DNA of 64,000 bases from Bacillaceae bacterium OF18-1A (GCA_027694045.1 JAQEWB010000007.1:60923-124922); one strand, 5' to 3'. Positions 24,985 to 34,371 are shown, numbered from the stretch's first letter. Notes: generated by a model not told the origin, from the letters alone. Made by a program: numbers and translations.

Positions 24985-26184
24985 TTAAAACGAAGAAATT
25001 TGTTTTTTTGTTTTTGGAACGATAATAAATTTTATCCAAAGTACTCCGATTACCATAATAATCAAAGCATGTAGTAAGTGTTCTGTGGCAACGAGTATAA
25101 CACTTGAAAATAAAATGAGTTGAATGCTTAGTAATATAAAGATTAAGCGAAGAAATTGATTCATTCTTTCCTTAGTATCAATCGGATACAATGCTACAAT
25201 AATATTTCCCGCAAAATATTTCCACAGGGAACGTAGCTGCATAGAAATCATATATAGGACGATATAAGCGATAGCAACTTTTACATATATATTAGGAACA
25301 AAATATAGGGTGAAAGCACCGATCAACCCTAAGCGAATATATATACCGAAATAATCATTTCCACGTAAAAATGCTAATGTATGCAAATAGAAGAAAGTTG
25401 CTCGTTTTTTATGTAGTAAAGGCTCGATCCAATTTGTAAGCCATTTTCTGCCGTTTACTTGTTTTTTTAGTTGCGGCACATCGGTGAAGATGCTAGCAAA
25501 TTGATAAAAGTGTATGTCTAATTTTTCTTCTTGTTCAATTATGTAATCCCACGGTATTCGTTTTGACGGTTGTTTTTTCGTATATAGAAGCAGGAAAGCG
25601 AGAAGTAAAAGTAATCCACCTAATACGATTACATTTGCTGTATAAAATAGCATGTAAATGATAAGTGCGCTACAAGCAATACGAATAATCAGCCATATGC
25701 CTTTTTCATGACTATCACGCCACATCCAATGTATGTACATATTCCAAGCTTTCGTAATCATTAAAACGATAAATATTGTACATAAGAAAGGCACTGTTAA
25801 TTGTAATGATTGCATAGCTAGTGGTGTGAGAACAAGGAACATAAATAACAATGGGAAAAGCTGAATGATGTAATTATATAGAAGAGACTTTTTGAAATAA
25901 GAAGTTAATTTCTCTTCTAGTGCAAGCAAATAGACAGCATCTGGTTTTTGAATAAATGTACGTATTGGGCATCTTGTTATAATCGCTGTTAGGACGATTG
26001 TAATGAGTAATAAGGATATTCCTTTAGATGGAGTTGTTTTAAGAAACTTTGCGTAATAGTAAGCACCGATACAGGCGACGAAGATAAAGCTATATAGTAA
26101 ACCGTTAATCATACGTGCAAAGTATGTAATAATATTTTGAATATGTAGTTGGAAGCGACTGCTCCATAATGATTCAATTGACAT
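24985..26184 (-). CDS. EcsB-family ABC transporter membrane protein
   Basis: I place the start at ATG 26184, six bases after GAGGTG; three extra codons upstream are less likely. The 399-residue protein has about eight to ten membrane helices and soluble loops with RIPWDYIIEQEEKLDIHFYQ and KRATFFYLHTLAFLRG, the pattern of EcsB. EcsB is the membrane partner of the EcsA ATPase and affects secretion and peptide processing in Bacillus. No ecsA gene is adjacent. This is therefore a stand-alone paralogue, or it uses an ATPase encoded elsewhere. Confidence 0.75.
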   Translation of the reverse strand: MSIESLWSSRFQLHIQNIITYFARMINGLLYSFIFVACIGAYYYAKFLKTTPSKGISLLLITIVLTAIITRCPIRTFIQKPDAVYLLALEEKLTSYFKKSLLYNYIIQLFPLLFMFLVLTPLAMQSLQLTVPFLCTIFIVLMITKAWNMYIHWMWRDSHEKGIWLIIRIACSALIIYMLFYTANVIVLGGLLLLLAFLLLYTKKQPSKRIPWDYIIEQEEKLDIHFYQFASIFTDVPQLKKQVNGRKWLTNWIEPLLHKKRATFFYLHTLAFLRGNDYFGIYIRLGLIGAFTLYFVPNIYVKVAIAYIVLYMISMQLRSLWKYFAGNIIVALYPIDTKERMNQFLRLIFILLSIQLILFSSVILVATEHLLHALIIMVIGVLWIKFIIVPKTKKQISSF

Positions 26185-26225
26185 GTTTTTCACCTCTTCG
26201 TTCTATTATATATGTTTTATAAAAG

Positions 26226-26267
26226 AAAAAACGAGCAAATTGCGTTATGCAACTTGCTCGTTTTTCT
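26226..26267 (-). terminator. Terminator of the lysine-type permease gene
   Basis: AAAAACGAGCAA-TTGC (loop GTTAT) GCAA-TTGCTCGTTTTT with one mismatch, located at the stop of the minus-strand permease. Confidence 0.8.
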
Positions 26268-27669
26268 TTTCGTTATGTTTCTTTTGATCACGATTCATTA
26301 ATGGATAGAAGGCAAAGCCGATTACGAATAAACCAATTCCGAGAAGGAATGTTTTTATATCAGCTGCACCTGTTTTAATAACCCATAGTGCATAGCAAAG
26401 TGCGATAACAGCAACTATGCCATCCATGATTCTTGAGCCCATTTCATTTTTATATGTTTCACCAGTAGCGACTAGTTTCAACTGGAAGATTGGTGAAACG
26501 AGATATGGAATGAGGTAGGCCAGTGTTGATACGGTAATAACGAATGTATAAGCTTCCGCAATTGTTCCTGATAATGTTGAGAATAAGAACACTTGCGACA
26601 TAATGTTTGTTAAGCGTAATGAATAAATTGGACTTCCTTTTTTATTTGTTTTCGTGAAGAAGGAAGGGAAGAAACCTTCTTTTGCTGCTTGATATGGTAC
26701 TTCGGAGCTTAATAAAATCCAGCCTAATATAGAACCGAATAGGGAAGTAAGGGCAAGTAATGCCATAAGTTTCCCGCCACCATGACCCATCGCAGCATTT
26801 AATGCATCTGCTAATGGACGTTCAGATGCTTGTAATGCATCAACGTGAAGTACACCCATTGTTAAAATTGTAATTCCTAAGTAAATGGCAACTGTAACAA
26901 GTAATCCCGCAACAGTTGCACGTTTTACCGTTTTTGGAGAAACAGCACGGTTTGATAAAAGGACCGCTGATTCAATTCCGATAAATGCCCAAAGTGTTGT
27001 AAGAGCAGCTAAGTTTACTTGTGATAGAAGACCGTGTGATACGCCTTCTTTATCAATCATCGGTGTGTACCATTGTCCAAACTTAGAAGCTTCGAATGCA
27101 AATAACGTAACGACGATGAATAAAAGGAATCCAGTTACTTTCGTTGTTGTTGCTAAGAAGTTTAGTTTTCCGGCTCCGCTTACACCGTTAGTTAAAATAA
27201 TATGAGTTCCCCAAAGTAAGATGGAACAAATAGTAAATGTAATTAGTTTTCCGACTTCTATGTTGAAAGAACCTATTGAAAATAGTAGTCGTGTATCTTT
27301 CATAATCGGGAAGAAGAGTGATAAATATCCCGCAAATGATGTAATGATGGCAACGTTACTTGCCCAGTTTGCAACCCAATATCCCCATACCATACTGAAA
27401 CCAGCCATTTTTTTCTTTTTTGGTGATGAGAATAAAGCATATGCATGACTTTGTGGTCCTGTCGTTAAGTCAGGACGACGAATTGCTAAATTACCGAAAA
27501 CAAGAGCTAGCATTAAAACACCAAACCCTGTTGTTAACCAAGCTAAAGTGACACCGAGAGGGCTTGCTGTTTGTGCCAACGTACTTGGCACCATGAAAAT
27601 ACCAGCGCCAACCATGTTACCGACAACGAAAGCTGTTAGTACCCAAAAGCCCCATTTTTTTTGTTGCAT
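26245..27669 (-). CDS. Basic amino acid permease under a lysine riboswitch (YvsH/ArcD-like)
   Basis: ATG 27669 lies after TTGGAGG (27678-27684), giving 474 residues; the frame continues upstream into the riboswitch but without coding character. The protein has about twelve helices and the APA-family start FVVGNMVGAGIFMVPSTLAQ. Later blocks include LWAFIGIESAVLLSNRA and LGWILLSSEVPYQAAKEGFF, typical of arginine/ornithine and lysine permeases of the basic amino acid antiporter group. The L-box leader indicates lysine uptake as the job, as for yvsH in B. subtilis. Transport mode (uptake or exchange) is not readable from sequence. Confidence 0.86.
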   Translation of the reverse strand: MQQKKWGFWVLTAFVVGNMVGAGIFMVPSTLAQTASPLGVTLAWLTTGFGVLMLALVFGNLAIRRPDLTTGPQSHAYALFSSPKKKKMAGFSMVWGYWVANWASNVAIITSFAGYLSLFFPIMKDTRLLFSIGSFNIEVGKLITFTICSILLWGTHIILTNGVSGAGKLNFLATTTKVTGFLLFIVVTLFAFEASKFGQWYTPMIDKEGVSHGLLSQVNLAALTTLWAFIGIESAVLLSNRAVSPKTVKRATVAGLLVTVAIYLGITILTMGVLHVDALQASERPLADALNAAMGHGGGKLMALLALTSLFGSILGWILLSSEVPYQAAKEGFFPSFFTKTNKKGSPIYSLRLTNIMSQVFLFSTLSGTIAEAYTFVITVSTLAYLIPYLVSPIFQLKLVATGETYKNEMGSRIMDGIVAVIALCYALWVIKTGAADIKTFLLGIGLFVIGFAFYPLMNRDQKKHNEKKNEQVA

Positions 27670-27756
27670 AGAAAATACCTCCAAAGTTAGTATAACCAAG
27701 TCAAGCGAGGAGATATGTATGTCTTCCAAACTAGGAAGAGAAGTCCCAAACAAAAC

Positions 27757-27791
27757 AAAAAAAGCACGTAATTTGCCGCTACATGCTTTCC
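27757..27791 (-). terminator. Lysine riboswitch terminator
   Basis: On the minus strand AAAGCATGTA (loop GCGGCAAAT) TACGTGCTTT then TTTTTGTTTTG, between the aptamer and the permease start. Confidence 0.8.
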
Positions 27792-27797
27792 ATCTTA

Positions 27798-28010
27798 TAA
27801 GAAACCCACGACATACCTCTCGATAGCTCTCCACAAACGAAACGTTTGTGACAGTTCTGCACTTATTAAATGCAGACCCAGCAAGCGTGCATGGTGGGCA
27901 CGACTTACTTCGGCAATCATTCCTTTCTCATTCATTCATCAATGCCACTACATCTCCTGAAATGATACTTTTAATGACTGCAACCTCTACCTCACCGAGA
28001 TACGAATGAG
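27798..28010 (-). ncRNA. Lysine riboswitch (L-box)
   Basis: Read on the minus strand the blocks appear in the L-box order: GGTGAGGTAGAGGTTGC, then AAAAGTAT and CAGGAGATG. Next come GAGAAAGGAATGATTGCCGA, the GTGCCCACCATGCACGCTTG kissing-loop region, GCAGAACTGTC, and TGGAGAGCTATCGAGAGG closing P1. This matches the well-known lysC leader of B. subtilis. Lysine binding should favour the terminator at 27757-27791 and shut down the permease. Confidence 0.9.
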
Positions 28011-28199
28011 GATTTAAATATTAAATTAACGTATTTAAGAGTAACAAATGAATTTTTATACGTCAATGGATATAGTAATAATCAGATTATAAGGAAGAGT
28101 TTGTAATTAAAGGTGGGAAGGTAACGATATACAATGTTTGAATTTTTGTAATATAATGAATGTTATTGGCGATAGAAGATATAGAAGGAGATGAAGTAT

Positions 28200-29030
28200 A
28201 TGAATGCATCTAATCAAAATTCTGTAATAGGTGTACTGGATTCAGGGGTCGGGGGATTAACAGTTGCGAGTGAGATTATAAGACAATTGCCTAAAGAAAG
28301 CATTTACTATATTGGTGATAATGAGCGTTGTCCGTATGGGCCAAGAGATGTAGAGGAGGTACAATCTTTCATATTTGAAATGGTTGAGTTCCTAAAACAG
28401 TTTCCGTTAAAAGCTCTTGTAGTAGCATGTAATACTGGTGCAGCTGCTGCATTGACTGCGCTGCAAGAAGCACTTTCCATCCCGGTTATCGGCGTTATAC
28501 ATCCGGGAGCAAGAGCTGCAATTAAAGTGACAAAGAAAGGGAAAGTTGGGGTAATAGGAACTGTAGGTACGATACAGTCTAATATGTACGAAAAAGCATT
28601 ACACGAGCTTGATACATATTTGGAAGTGCATAGTCATGCGTGCCCGACTTTAGCTACAGTTGTAGAAAATCATCTAGAAGATTCAGCATATGTAGCGGAG
28701 CAAGTGAAACAAGCTTTACTGCCATTAACGAAAGAGGATATAGATACGTTAATTCTTGGTTGTACACATTATCCACTTTTAGAGTCTTACATAAAAAATG
28801 AGTTGGGCGAAGATGTGACGATTATTAGTTCGGCAGAAGAAACAGCGATAGAGTTAAGCACGGTTTTACAGCACAGAGGAATTTTGTCTAATAATTTGAA
28901 TCCGAAGCATCGATTTTTTACAACAGGATCTGTTTCATCATTTGAACAGATTGCTGAGCGATGGCTAGGGTATCCAATTTCTGTGGAATGTGTGAATTTA
29001 CCTATAAAAAATATGTGTATCTATAACTAG
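28200..29030 (+). CDS. racE: Glutamate racemase
   Basis: ATG 28200 is nine bases after AAGGAG; 276 residues, normal for the family. It interconverts L- and D-glutamate for peptidoglycan (and, where present, poly-gamma-glutamate). Motifs: GVLDSGVGGLTV with the first catalytic Asp, then YIGDNERCPYG. The first catalytic Cys is in VVACNTGAAAA (Gly where Ala is usual) and the second in GCTHYPLL. B. cereus-group genomes carry two racE paralogues; this looks like the longer RacE1 type, but I cannot confirm that. It appears monocistronic. Confidence 0.9.
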   Translation: MNASNQNSVIGVLDSGVGGLTVASEIIRQLPKESIYYIGDNERCPYGPRDVEEVQSFIFEMVEFLKQFPLKALVVACNTGAAAALTALQEALSIPVIGVIHPGARAAIKVTKKGKVGVIGTVGTIQSNMYEKALHELDTYLEVHSHACPTLATVVENHLEDSAYVAEQVKQALLPLTKEDIDTLILGCTHYPLLESYIKNELGEDVTIISSAEETAIELSTVLQHRGILSNNLNPKHRFFTTGSVSSFEQIAERWLGYPISVECVNLPIKNMCIYN

Positions 29031-29095
29031 GGTTTATTAAATTATTTTTTGTGTAATAAATCAGGTTAGTTTCATAAAGAAGGAAAAAATGAACT

Positions 29096-29129
29096 TTTAA
29101 TTGAAAGGATTAAGGTCATTTCAATTAAA
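29096..29129. repeat. 11-bp inverted repeat upstream of the bmr leader
   Basis: TTTAATTGAAA (29096-29106) and TTTCAATTAAA (29119-29129) with a 12-base spacer. It is not followed by a T-run, so an operator is more likely than a terminator. It lies ~25 bases before a TTGACA element (29152-29157). Confidence 0.4.
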
Positions 29130-29215
29130 GGAGAGATTTGTAAAAAAACAATTGACAGAATACTCGGTATAGTTGTAAGATTATAAATGGAAAATAAATG
29201 AAAGGGGTGTGTGTA

Positions 29216-29302
29216 ATGATTGTAATCGTAAATGTAATGAACTTAGCTCTGTTAAGTGGCAGAAAACATTCATATCATTACGCAACCCGTACGGATATAT
29301 AG
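29216..29302 (+). CDS. Leader peptide of the bmrCD drug exporter (BmrB-like)
   Basis: A 28-codon frame from ATG 29216, after AAAGGGGTGTGTG, reads MIVIVNVMNLALLSGRKHSY and ends HYATRTDI. It is followed within 15 bases by two stacked hairpins (29317-29359 and 29370-29401) and then the bmrC-bmrD genes. In B. subtilis the homologous exporter is preceded by the leader peptide BmrB, whose stalled translation under ribosome-targeting antibiotics prevents termination. Position and layout make the same role likely here. No sequence alignment with BmrB was possible. Confidence 0.65.
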   Translation: MIVIVNVMNLALLSGRKHSYHYATRTDI

Positions 29303-29316
29303 GGCATTTTTGTCTT

Positions 29317-29401
29317 ATAAAAAGCGTATGTTGCGTATATCGTAACGTACGCTTTTTATGCATTTTTGTGCATATCGTCAAGCGACGGTATGCTTTTTTT
29401 T
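29317..29401 (+). promoter_or_regulatory. Ribosome-controlled attenuator of bmrCD (two hairpins)
   Basis: Hairpin 1: arms 29317-29335 and 29341-29359 (core AAAAAGCGTA / TACGCTTTTT). Hairpin 2, the terminator: GCATATCGTC (29370-29379), loop AAGC, GACGGTATGC (29384-29393), then eight T. A third pairing, TATGCA (29357-29362) with TGCATA (29369-29374), would break the base of hairpin 1 and the 5' arm of hairpin 2, so it could serve as an antiterminator. Confidence 0.72.
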
Positions 29402-29562
29402 GTCCAATTTGTTTCCATACTTTGTATGGTTACTATAAAACTAATTTTGGGAAGGTGGAAAAATGTGATGATATTGTATGGGTTGCGAAATGTAAATGTG
29501 ATGGGTTTAGATAGCGGATAAGGAAACGAAGGTTGAACGAGAACGAGAAGGGAGAGGTTACA

Positions 29563-31323
29563 TTGTTTTCAGTATTACTAAAGTTAAAATGGTTTTTTAG
29601 GGAGCATTGGAAGAGATACAGTATTGCCATTGGAGCTCTTTTAATTGTGAATATAGTTGAAGTCATTCCCCCGAAAGTGTTAGGGGTTACGATCGATAAT
29701 ATAAAAACAGGAACGTTATCGAATGCAGCGATTATAGAGTCTATTCTTATTTTACTAGGGGTTACGGTAATTGGATATGGTCTTACTTTCGTTTGGCAAC
29801 ATCAGTTGTTCGGTGGTGCGTTCGTGCTGGAGAAGACGATGCGCTCTAAATTTATGGGGCATTTACTGAAAATGACACCGACGTTTTATCAAAAGAATCG
29901 TACTGGCGATTTAATGGCAAGAGCGACAAATGATTTAAAAGCAATTGCTATGACAGCTGGTTTCGGTATATTAACGCTCGTTGATTCTAGCTTATATATG
30001 CTTACGATTGTTTTTATGATGGGATTTACAATTAGTTGGGAGCTTACATTTGCGGCACTTATTCCGCTTCCGATTATGGCATATGCGATGAATATATATG
30101 GGAAGAAATTGCATGAAAGATTTACAGTTGCGCAAGATGCATTCGGTGATATGAATGATAAAGTACTCGAATCGATCGCTGGCGTGCGCGTTATTCGTGC
30201 GTACGTACAAGAGAATGCAGATGAAGGAAGATTTCATCATTTAGGAGATGATGTCTACGAAAAAAATATGAAGGTAGCAAAAATCGATGCATTATTCCAG
30301 CCAACTGTGAAAATGCTTGTCGGTCTTAGTTACTTAATCGGTTTAGTATACGGTGCGTATCTCGTATTCCAATCAAAGGTGACACTTGGTGAACTCGTTT
30401 CTTTCAACGTGTATTTAGGGATGATGATTTGGCCGATGTTTGCGATTGGTGAACTAATTAATGTTATGCAAAGAGGAAATGCATCGTTAGACCGTGTGAA
30501 TGAGACGTTGGCGTATGAACCAGATGTGAAAAATCCGAAAGAACCAAAGGTTGTACAAGAGCCGGATTATATTCAGTTTGATGATGTTACCTTTTCATAT
30601 CCTTCATCAACTGAAACAAATTTAAAGAAGGTTTCGTTTACATTAAAGCAAGGTGAAACACTTGGAGTTGTCGGGAAAACAGGAAGTGGGAAAACGACGC
30701 TCGTACGTCAGCTCCTTCGTCAATATCCGCTTGGGGATGGGGATATTGCAGTTTCTGATGTGACTTTAGATAAAATAACGAATGAAAATGTACTCGGATG
30801 GATTGGATATGTACCACAGGAACATATTTTATTTTCAAAAACAGCGAGGGAAAATATTTTATTCGGGAACAGAGAAGCGACTGAAGATGAGCTGGAGAAG
30901 GCGATTGAAATTGCTGCTTTTAAAAAGGATTTAGAGTTTTTACCAGAAGGATTGGAAACGCTCGTTGGAGAGAAAGGCGTTTCTTTATCAGGTGGACAAA
31001 AGCAAAGGATTTCGATTGCGCGAGCTGTTATTCAAAATCCAGAAATATTAATTTTGGACGATTCCTTATCAGCTGTCGATGCCCGTACGGAAGCAGCGAT
31101 CATTGAAAATATAAGAACGGAAAGAAGCGGGAAGACGACGATTATTACGACGCACCGTTTATCTGCAGTGCAACATGCGGATTGGATCCTCGTTATGGAT
31201 GACGGTGAAGTGATTGAAGAAGGTACGCATGATCAGCTCGTTCGAAGTGGGGGCTGGTATGCTGAACAATTTGAAAGACAGCAAGGTGAGGATGAAAGTG
31301 CGGATAGTGGGGTGAAAATATGA
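29563..31323 (+). CDS. bmrC: Heterodimeric ABC multidrug exporter subunit BmrC
   Basis: TTG 29563 follows GGGAGAGG and begins MFSVLLKLKWFFREHW, matching the start of B. subtilis BmrC (YheI); 586 residues. An ABC exporter membrane domain (six helices, residues ~15-310) is fused to an ATPase domain with Walker A GKTGSGKT and signature LSGGQKQ. The Walker B segment ILILDDSLSAVD carries Asp where the catalytic Glu is expected. That is the degenerate site typical of one half of heterodimeric exporters. It overlaps bmrD by ATGA, so translation is coupled. The pair pumps drugs out of the membrane. Confidence 0.92.
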   Translation: MFSVLLKLKWFFREHWKRYSIAIGALLIVNIVEVIPPKVLGVTIDNIKTGTLSNAAIIESILILLGVTVIGYGLTFVWQHQLFGGAFVLEKTMRSKFMGHLLKMTPTFYQKNRTGDLMARATNDLKAIAMTAGFGILTLVDSSLYMLTIVFMMGFTISWELTFAALIPLPIMAYAMNIYGKKLHERFTVAQDAFGDMNDKVLESIAGVRVIRAYVQENADEGRFHHLGDDVYEKNMKVAKIDALFQPTVKMLVGLSYLIGLVYGAYLVFQSKVTLGELVSFNVYLGMMIWPMFAIGELINVMQRGNASLDRVNETLAYEPDVKNPKEPKVVQEPDYIQFDDVTFSYPSSTETNLKKVSFTLKQGETLGVVGKTGSGKTTLVRQLLRQYPLGDGDIAVSDVTLDKITNENVLGWIGYVPQEHILFSKTARENILFGNREATEDELEKAIEIAAFKKDLEFLPEGLETLVGEKGVSLSGGQKQRISIARAVIQNPEILILDDSLSAVDARTEAAIIENIRTERSGKTTIITTHRLSAVQHADWILVMDDGEVIEEGTHDQLVRSGGWYAEQFERQQGEDESADSGVKI

Positions 31324-33320
31324 GCGTTTCAAAACGATTGTTTCAATACGCGATGAAAGTAAAGGGGACAATTTTTGCAGCGATGGCGATGTTACTTATT
31401 TTCGTCATCGCAGAGCTCGCTGGTCCTTTCGTCGCTAAAACGATGATTGACGATCATATCGTCGGAATAGAGAAGCCTTGGTATGAAACAAAGCAGAGCG
31501 AGGATGCTGTTTCTTATAACGGTGCTTTTTATAAACGAAGTGATCGCTTTGAACAAGGTGAGAAAAAAGGAAAAGAAGTACGCGTGATGCAAGCCGGTTT
31601 TCAATATTATTTTGTACCGAATAAAGTGAATATTGAAGGGTCACGTACTGTAAAAGGTGATATGATTACTGTTCAAAATGGTAAGGCAGTACAGGTGTAT
31701 AAAGCGAAAGCGTTAACGAAAGAGGAAGTGTTTGCGTTTTATAAGCCAGAAATAAACCGTCTATTATTACTTGGTGGTGGCTATCTCGCTTTATTAGTAG
31801 TTGTATCGCTATTTGCATATGGAAAGCAGTTCTTCTTGCAGAAAGCAGCGAACAAAATTATTCAAATTATGAGGGAAGATGTTTTCTCTCATATTCAAAC
31901 GTTGCCGATCAGGTATTTTGATCATTTACCAGCAGGGAAAATTGTTTCGCGTGTGACGAATGATACAGAAGCCATTCGGGATTTGTATGTAACGGTACTT
32001 GCGACATTTGTTTCTAGTATCATTTATATTATTGGGATATTTGCCGCATTGTTTTTACTAGATGTGAAGCTTGCATCGTTATGTTTATTAATTATCCCGA
32101 TTTTAATTATTTGGGCGATTCTTTATAGAAAGTATGCGTCTGTATACAATCATAAAATGCGCTCTCGTTTATCTGATATTAACGGAACAGTGAATGAATC
32201 AATTCAAGGGATGCCAATTATTCAAGCGTTCCGTCAAGAGCGTGAAACGAAAAAAGAGTTTGAAGAATTAAATGGTGATTATTTTAAATATCAAAATAAA
32301 ATTTTAAATTTAAATGCAGCCACTTCTCATAACTTAGTGTCTGTATTAAGAAACATTGCGTTCACAGGCGTGATTTGGTATTTCGGTGGTGCGTCATTAA
32401 GTGCTACCGGTATTATTTCACTTGGGGTACTGTATGCGTTCGTTGATTATTTAACACGGTTATTCTCACCAATTACGAATATGGTGAATCAGCTTGCGAA
32501 CCTAGAGCAAGCACGTGTTGCATCAGAGCGTGTTTTTGAATTGTTAGAAGAAAAAGGAGAAGCGGTTCAAGATGAACACATACCTCGTTTACAAGGAAAT
32601 GTGAAGTTCGATAATGTATCATTTTCTTATAATGGGAAAGATGAAGTGCTAAAAAACATTTCTTTTGAAGCGAAACAAGGAGAGACTGTCGCACTTGTCG
32701 GTCATACTGGATCGGGAAAAAGTTCGATTATGAACGTACTCTTTCAGTTTTATGAGTTTGAAAAAGGAAAGCTGACAATTGACGGACACGATATAAAGGA
32801 GATGCCGAAACAAGCAATTCGTGAGCATATGGGCATCGTATTACAAGATCCGTTTTTATTTAGCGGGACCGTTGCATCTAACGTAAACTTAGAAAACAAA
32901 AGTATTTCAAAAGAGCGTATCGTAAAAGCATTACGTGATGTTGGTGCTGAAAGATTTGCGAACAACATAAATGAAGAAATTACGGAAAAAGGAAGCACGC
33001 TTTCTACTGGAGAACGTCAGCTTATATCGTTTGCTAGGGCGCTCGCTTTTGATCCAGCCATTTTAATTTTAGATGAAGCAACGTCTAGCATTGATACAGA
33101 GACAGAGGCAATGATTCAACAGGCGTTAGAAGTTGTGAAGAAGGGAAGAACGACATTTATTATCGCTCACCGTCTTTCAACGATTAAAAGTGCAGATCAA
33201 ATTATCGTGCTTGATAGAGGAACGATTCTGGAAAAAGGTTCCCACGATGAATTAATGAAAAAGCGCGGGCGTTATTATGATATGTATAAAACGCAAATGG
33301 AAGGAAACCAGAGCGCATAA
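31320..33320 (+). CDS. bmrD: Heterodimeric ABC multidrug exporter subunit BmrD
   Basis: 666 residues, close to B. subtilis BmrD (YheH). It has the long extra loop after the first helix (residues ~35-140) seen in this subunit, then the exporter membrane domain. The ATPase domain carries Walker A GHTGSGKS, Walker B ILILDEATSS with the catalytic Glu, and an altered signature LSTGERQ. Paired with the BmrC signature and Asp-substituted Walker B, this leaves one canonical and one degenerate ATP site. The start ATG overlaps the bmrC stop, and a terminator follows. Confidence 0.92.
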   Translation: MSVSKRLFQYAMKVKGTIFAAMAMLLIFVIAELAGPFVAKTMIDDHIVGIEKPWYETKQSEDAVSYNGAFYKRSDRFEQGEKKGKEVRVMQAGFQYYFVPNKVNIEGSRTVKGDMITVQNGKAVQVYKAKALTKEEVFAFYKPEINRLLLLGGGYLALLVVVSLFAYGKQFFLQKAANKIIQIMREDVFSHIQTLPIRYFDHLPAGKIVSRVTNDTEAIRDLYVTVLATFVSSIIYIIGIFAALFLLDVKLASLCLLIIPILIIWAILYRKYASVYNHKMRSRLSDINGTVNESIQGMPIIQAFRQERETKKEFEELNGDYFKYQNKILNLNAATSHNLVSVLRNIAFTGVIWYFGGASLSATGIISLGVLYAFVDYLTRLFSPITNMVNQLANLEQARVASERVFELLEEKGEAVQDEHIPRLQGNVKFDNVSFSYNGKDEVLKNISFEAKQGETVALVGHTGSGKSSIMNVLFQFYEFEKGKLTIDGHDIKEMPKQAIREHMGIVLQDPFLFSGTVASNVNLENKSISKERIVKALRDVGAERFANNINEEITEKGSTLSTGERQLISFARALAFDPAILILDEATSSIDTETEAMIQQALEVVKKGRTTFIIAHRLSTIKSADQIIVLDRGTILEKGSHDELMKKRGRYYDMYKTQMEGNQSA

Positions 33321-33333
33321 TATGTATAAAGGA

Positions 33334-33362
33334 GAACTTGCGAACGTCGCAAGTTCTTTTTT
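33334..33362 (+). terminator. Terminator of the bmr operon
   Basis: GAACTTGCGA (loop ACG) TCGCAAGTTC followed by TTTTTT. Confidence 0.88.
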
Positions 33363-33539
33363 AATTAGGAAGTATTGTTTTACCTTTCCTACAATAAATG
33401 CTATATTTAAAAATGTTACTTATTTTTTGTATGTGAGGATTTTTTTCATTTTGTTTGATTATGAAGAAAAAGGATAAACTAAATAAGAACATTTTCATTG
33501 AAAAATTGTTCAAGATTGCATACAATCAATATAGTTTTT

Positions 33540-33564
33540 AAATTCCTATCAGAATACTTGGAGG
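33540..33564 (+). promoter_or_regulatory. Possible CymR-type box before the tcy-like operon
   Basis: ATTCCTATCAGAATACTTGG lies just ahead of the ribosome site. It resembles, from memory, the CymR (cysteine metabolism repressor) sites of Bacillus, which have spaced CC and GG around an AT-rich core. It is consistent with cystine uptake but not verified. Confidence 0.35.
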
Positions 33565-33573
33565 ATTACCATC

Positions 33574-34371
33574 ATGAAAAAATTATTTTCAGTGCTTGCA
33601 GTAACTACATTAGCGATCGGGATTGTAGCGGGCTGCGGTAAAGAAGAGAAAAAAGATACAGCTAGTCAAGACGCATTACAAAAGATAAAACAAAGTGGCG
33701 AACTTGTAATTGGAACAGAAGGTACATATCCACCGTTTACATTCCATGATTCAAGCAATAAATTAACTGGATTTGACGTTGAATTAGCAGAAGAAGTTGC
33801 AAAACGTCTAGGAGTAAAACCTGTATTTAAAGAAACGCAATGGGATAGCTTACTTGCAGGGTTAGATGCAAAACGTTTTGATATGGTTGCGAACGAAGTT
33901 GGTATTCGTGAAGACCGTCAAAAGAAATATGACTTCTCTAAACCATATGTTTCATCTTCAGCGGCATTAGTTATCGCAAAAGATAAAGATAAGCCTGCTA
34001 CATTTGCTGATGTAAAAGGGTTAAAAGGAGCACAATCTTTAACAAGTAACTATGCAGATATTGCTAAGAAAAACGGTGCAGAAATCGTTGGTGTAGAAGG
34101 ATTTAGCCAAGCGGCAGAATTATTAGCTTCAGGCCGCGTTGACTTTACAATTAATGATAAGTTATCAGTATTAAATTATTTAGAAACGAAAAAAGATGCA
34201 AAAATTAAAATTGTAGATACAGAAAAAGAAGCTTCACAAAGTGGATTCTTATTCCGTAAAGGTAGCGATAAGCTTGTACAAGAAGTAGATAAAGCGTTAG
34301 AAGATATGAAAAAAGATGGTACGTATGACAAAATAGCGAAAAAATGGTTCGGTGAAAATGTATCTAAGTAG
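33574..34371 (+). CDS. Amino acid ABC transporter binding lipoprotein (TcyA-like)
   Basis: 265 residues with a lipoprotein signal (MKKLFSVLAVTTLAIGIVAGC, lipobox VAGC, Cys near residue 21). The mature part is a type-3 solute-binding protein of the polar amino acid class (GTEGTYPPFTFHD, GFDVELAEEVAKRLG, DFTINDKLSVLNYL). It would capture the amino acid outside the membrane for the adjacent permease and ATPase. Overall resemblance and gene order match B. subtilis tcyABC (L-cystine), but glutamine or other polar amino acids cannot be excluded. Confidence 0.87.
   Translation: MKKLFSVLAVTTLAIGIVAGCGKEEKKDTASQDALQKIKQSGELVIGTEGTYPPFTFHDSSNKLTGFDVELAEEVAKRLGVKPVFKETQWDSLLAGLDAKRFDMVANEVGIREDRQKKYDFSKPYVSSSAALVIAKDKDKPATFADVKGLKGAQSLTSNYADIAKKNGAEIVGVEGFSQAAELLASGRVDFTINDKLSVLNYLETKKDAKIKIVDTEKEASQSGFLFRKGSDKLVQEVDKALEDMKKDGTYDKIAKKWFGENVSK

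Noticed and set aside
29209..29514. 101-codon frame across the bmr leader
   Set aside because: It runs through both attenuator hairpins in a different frame from the leader peptide and has no good ribosome site.
33277..33477. 66-codon frame after bmrD
   Set aside because: It crosses the bmr terminator hairpin and starts inside bmrD.
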